Origin: Syngnathus acus
Lineage: Eukaryota > Chordata > Actinopteri > Syngnathiformes > Syngnathidae
Reading direction: 5' to 3'
NCBI RefSeq assembly: GCF_901709675.1
Contig: NC_051088.1
Span: 25,581,193-25,645,192 of the forward strand
DNA length: 64,000 bases
Under the pieces are notes generated by a model, which did no database searches, was not told where the DNA came from, and saw nothing but the letters and a program-made list of their open reading frames with translations. Position numbers and translations under genes: made by a program. Positions 61,012 through 64,000 of this stretch are shown here, in pieces (within the stretch, counting starts at the first letter, position 1; each line of letters starts with the position of its first letter).

Positions 61012-61012
<1 letters not shown>

Positions 61013-61066
<54 letters not shown>

Positions 61067-61067
61067 A
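61013..61067. repeat. (GAGCCA)n hexanucleotide array
   Basis: About nine GAGCCA units. Confidence 0.95.
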
Positions 61068-62771
61068 GAGCAGCAAAAAGACAGGAAAGAGGGATGGAGG
61101 AGGGCAGAGAGAGACAGAGACAGAGAGACAAGGGAAGCAAAAAGCCATGGCTCCTTTTGGGGTACCGCTCTCTCTGACAGTGATGAATGCATTTCAAGCC
61201 GGAGAAGCATGAAGGTGGCCATTGAAAAGTCTGCGTGGGTTCAATGCGAGCTGAATCAGTTGGCGCTTCTCTTTGAATCAACGCACATATGTTATATTAT
61301 TCTTCAAGAAAGGTGCCTCACTCTGGCCTTTGGAATCGTTGGAGCACATCTCCTCATCGGACGCAGTGCGGGCACAACGTTCAGAGCAAGAATGCGGAGA
61401 GACCCGAGCAGAGCCAGTCAGAAGAGGAAATGCAAATCCAAAAGAACAGGCTGCGCTTCGGCTCTTTTGAGGCCGACCGACCGAGGCTTGAGAAGAGGCC
61501 CGAAACACCGCCGTCCGTCCCCGATGAGCGCTGCCCTATCCTTAGCATCCAAAGGGACGGCCCGCACTTGATGAAAGCATTCTCTGCCCGCTCTGTTAAC
61601 TCTTCTGCCCGGCCTCTGGAATTCCATCACGTCTCACATTTGACTGCCGTCCTTTGGTGAACGACGGCTAGCTTTTCTTGCTCCGCCAGAAGACCTTCAC
61701 TCACGCGCACGGAGACCAAAGACGGCGAGGTGAACGTTTGTCCGGGGCGGCAAGGGGGGGGACACCTCCTTTGTGTGCGGTGTGGCGCTCCTCCGTTTAT
61801 CTGGCTCCACGCTCTTAATTAAAGACGGCGCACGGCTATTAATTGTCAAGCCGCTTCAATGTTATTCCCCATTGAATGGGCCGGCCGGAACAAAGGTGTC
61901 TCGTCTCGGCCGCCGTGTCGGAGTCGAACAAAGGGCCAGAGGCACGACTTGACAGGGAGCCGGTGAATTTGCCGTTATCGCAAGAGAGAAAAGGCGCCTT
62001 TCGTACCTATTTGAGCTTTCCTTTTCCCTGTTGACGTTTGAGGAGAAACCAGACCCCCAATCAATCGGAGCCGCTTCCCCTTTGCAAGCCGCCATTCTGC
62101 CGCTAGCGGCGGGCACATTCCTCAACCTGGTCATGATTCAAAGAGACGAGCTTGCGTTTACGGGGAAATTCTTTTGGCAAATTGAGCAAACAAATCCATA
62201 AATAAATAAACAAGTAAGCTGTCGACGATGAATGAGACCACGGCGTCTCATTCGGAGCCAACGTGAGCGCCGGCCGGCCGATCGGCCGGCCAGCCGAAAT
62301 CACAATGTCAACAGAAAGAACGGAACTCCTATTTGCAATCCTCCCAGACTGTACACTATGAGGCTCAAGTGTCATTTGTTGGGGTTGGTCCGGCTGGAGT
62401 TGCCGTAGCGTGGCGAGTCCATCTGAGTAGCCGCTCTACCGACACCAAGCGTAGTAGTTTTGTGTACGTTTGCTTTTCTCCCCAGCCGGGATTGGCGCTA
62501 AGCCTTTCATCCAATCCATCTCACCTCTCGGCTTATTAAACGTGGTTAACATTCATCCCAAGGTCTTGCGCAGAAGAGCGCCGGCCGGGGGAACGCGCTG
62601 CACTGCGCAATGAGAAAACAACTGACGGCGCCGCCGCCCGGCTTGTGTGCGGATTGAGACATGCTGGGATATCTTCCATTTGACCCCACTCGTCAATGAA
62701 TTACCACCATTAGTGGGACCGACGCTGAAATCAGCCCGCCGTGGCATCTCCCTCGCCACTTTGTTGACCGG

Positions 62772-62844
<73 letters not shown>

Positions 62845-62868
62845 TGTGTGTGTGTGTGTGTGTGTGCG
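62772..62868. repeat. (GT)n microsatellite
   Basis: About 48 GT units with GC interruptions in the second half. Alternating purine-pyrimidine sequence of this length can adopt Z-DNA. Confidence 0.97.
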
Positions 62869-63013
62869 TTTGACGGACAGCCGGCCATTAGCACGGAGAT
62901 GGCTACATTTGATTGTGCGAGGCCGCGGTCTGACCGAGAAAGGCTGACAGAAAGAGAAACTGACAGGCATGCGGCCGGCCAGCGAGTCTTGGCATGTGCC
63001 TATCTCACATACA

Positions 63014-63018
63014 AACAC

Positions 63019-63057
<39 letters not shown>
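63014..63057. repeat. (CA)n microsatellite
   Basis: About 20 CA units, in the opposite sense to the GT array 150 bp away. Confidence 0.95.
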
Positions 63058-63059
<2 letters not shown>

Positions 63060-63267
63060 TTGGAGGCTGTTTGGTCCTTCTTTCCAATACATCAAAATGA
63101 CATGGTGAGCACGCGTTGTGTCACAAGAGGGAATGCTGCCTGTCTGCCTGCCCGCCTGCCTGAGTGTAGTGGGCCAGACCAGACCAGGTGCGGAGGCAGA
63201 ACTGAGAGCCAAAGGAAGGAGTCTGTGCCTTCCGACTGAGCTTCCCAACCAGCCCCTTCCATCCTGC

Positions 63268-63300
63268 TGTGAGGCGAGGCGAGGCGAGGCGAGGCGAGGC
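63268..63300. repeat. (GGCGA)n short array
   Basis: About six GGCGA units directly before the telomere-type repeat. The same unit makes the longer array at 25703-25800. Confidence 0.93.
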
Positions 63301-63301
63301 C

Positions 63302-63325
63302 AACCCTAACCCTAACCCTAACCCT
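63302..63325. repeat. Interstitial telomere-type repeat (AACCCT)4
   Basis: Four perfect copies of the vertebrate telomere hexamer in C-strand orientation, inside an intron. Confidence 0.95.
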
Positions 63326-64000
63326 GGCCTCACAGCAAGACAGGACGCAAGTCTCCTCTTGTCTGTGGCATCTTCCTCTGTGTGGAAATTACAGCTGTCT
63401 CCTCTTCTCTCTCATCTATTATTCAGCTTTTAATTTGGCCGTTTGAGGCGGGCCCTCCTTTGGTGACAAGTAAGCCTCCGCTAAACAGGTAGCACCTTAT
63501 CCACCACACTAAATCCAGCACACGAGAGGCGGAGAGCATGCGCTAATTGACCATTAGAGGAGTTATCGATATGGCCACCCATCCCTTTCCTCGTTATCCC
63601 TTCCATTCAAATGTAATTTTATCGCATCGTTTCAGAGGCTTTCTCGTCTCGTCTCGAGCGCATCCGGCTTGAGCCGGTTGGCGTAAAGCAATTCGTCCAT
63701 CCCGTGACAAAGAGTCTCCGCCTTCAAAGGCTTTTGCAATTAGGACTTTGCAAAAGTTCCCAAATTGCGCTTCTCGGGCCACGAGTGTAGTCGGGCGAGA
63801 AGAAAGCCGTGGCCCTCCGCTGGGATCGATGGCTCATTGTACCTCAAGTGTCAGCAGAGCTAAGGATCGATAGCACTCAATAGTCTATTAATAGGCAAGT
63901 CGCGCGACCGCCGGAAGCGGCAGCCTGTCCACGGGAGCCAAGGAAGCCAGCCGGCTTTCAGGCCGGCATCTCTTCTTTCTTCTCTCCGTCTGAGATGGGA

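Larger units (their letters stand above)
58900..64000 (-). other. Intron upstream of exon 1 (partial)
   Basis: The preceding CAMTA1 exon, which should encode a segment like LPKERHRWNTNE, is not found on the minus strand here, so this 5.1 kb is taken as part of a long intron. It contains the kappaB-like repeat, GAGCCA, GT, CA, GGCGA and telomere-type arrays. AT-rich repeat-poor sequence lies at 61790-61870, 62100-62240, 62480-62560 and 63370-63640. Confidence 0.75.

Noticed and set aside
58900-64000. Search for the preceding CAMTA1 exon (segment like LPKERHRWNTNE)
   Set aside because: No minus-strand frame with this peptide and suitable splice sites was found, so the exon must lie beyond the window.

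Overview
The window is nuclear DNA from a ray-finned fish, probably a percomorph teleost. The evidence is one vertebrate gene split over many exons with canonical GT/AG borders, LINE 3' tails of types common in teleosts, and a very high density of tetranucleotide microsatellites and minisatellites. There are no bacterial-style operons, no complete single-exon genes, and no RNA genes or CRISPR arrays that I can support.

One gene explains all the coding sequence. It is CAMTA1 (calmodulin-binding transcription activator 1), on the minus strand, running off both ends of the window. I place 20 coding exons, here numbered 1-20 in transcript order: 58832-58899, 45264-45399, 23105-23176, 13550-13703, 11941-12081, 9431-11709, 8619-8745, 8381-8515, 5685-5818, 5232-5410, 5058-5136, 4674-4950, 4060-4544, 3733-3911, 3206-3446, 2662-2733, 2392-2412, 2087-2289, 1423-1503 and 1-13. 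Every junction keeps phase, and together they give 5076 nt, or 1692 codons, with no stop. Missing are the N-terminus with the first part of the CG-1 domain (beyond 64000) and the last residues and 3'UTR (before position 1). Residue numbers below count from the first codon of exon 1 of this fragment. In order the protein shows: CG-1 DNA-binding domain (exons 1-4), a long low-complexity activation region with Gln and His tracts (exon 6), a TIG/IPT domain (end of exon 6 to exon 8), ankyrin repeats (exons 10-12), a Ser/Pro/Arg-rich linker (exon 13), and a C-terminal series of IQ calmodulin-binding motifs (exons 15-20) that includes a 21-nt microexon.

Layout: 1-13.7 kb is exon-dense with short introns. 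13.7-64 kb is almost all intron: 9.4 kb (intron 3), 22.1 kb (intron 2), 13.4 kb (intron 1), and more than 5 kb of the intron upstream of exon 1. The introns hold a recent 5'-truncated L2/CR1-like LINE with a reverse transcriptase reading frame broken by one stop (23.46-24.96 kb), two further LINE 3' tails (about 30.0-30.6 and 43.0-43.45 kb), a 47-bp hAT-like palindrome (16.45 kb), 43-bp and 23-bp minisatellites, and many CAGG/CCTG, CAGC, GAGT, ATCC, GT and other arrays. Several repeat-poor, AT-rich stretches with TAATTA-type motifs look like candidate intronic enhancers, but this is only inference.

I see no new multi-gene system. The most interesting points are regulatory or structural: the in-frame microexon with an adjacent stop-free, frame-preserving intron inside the calmodulin-binding region; oppositely oriented CAGG and CCTG arrays in one intron that could form long double-stranded RNA; six tandem kappaB-consensus motifs just upstream of the first CG-1 exon seen here; and lineage-specific homopeptide growth in the activation region.
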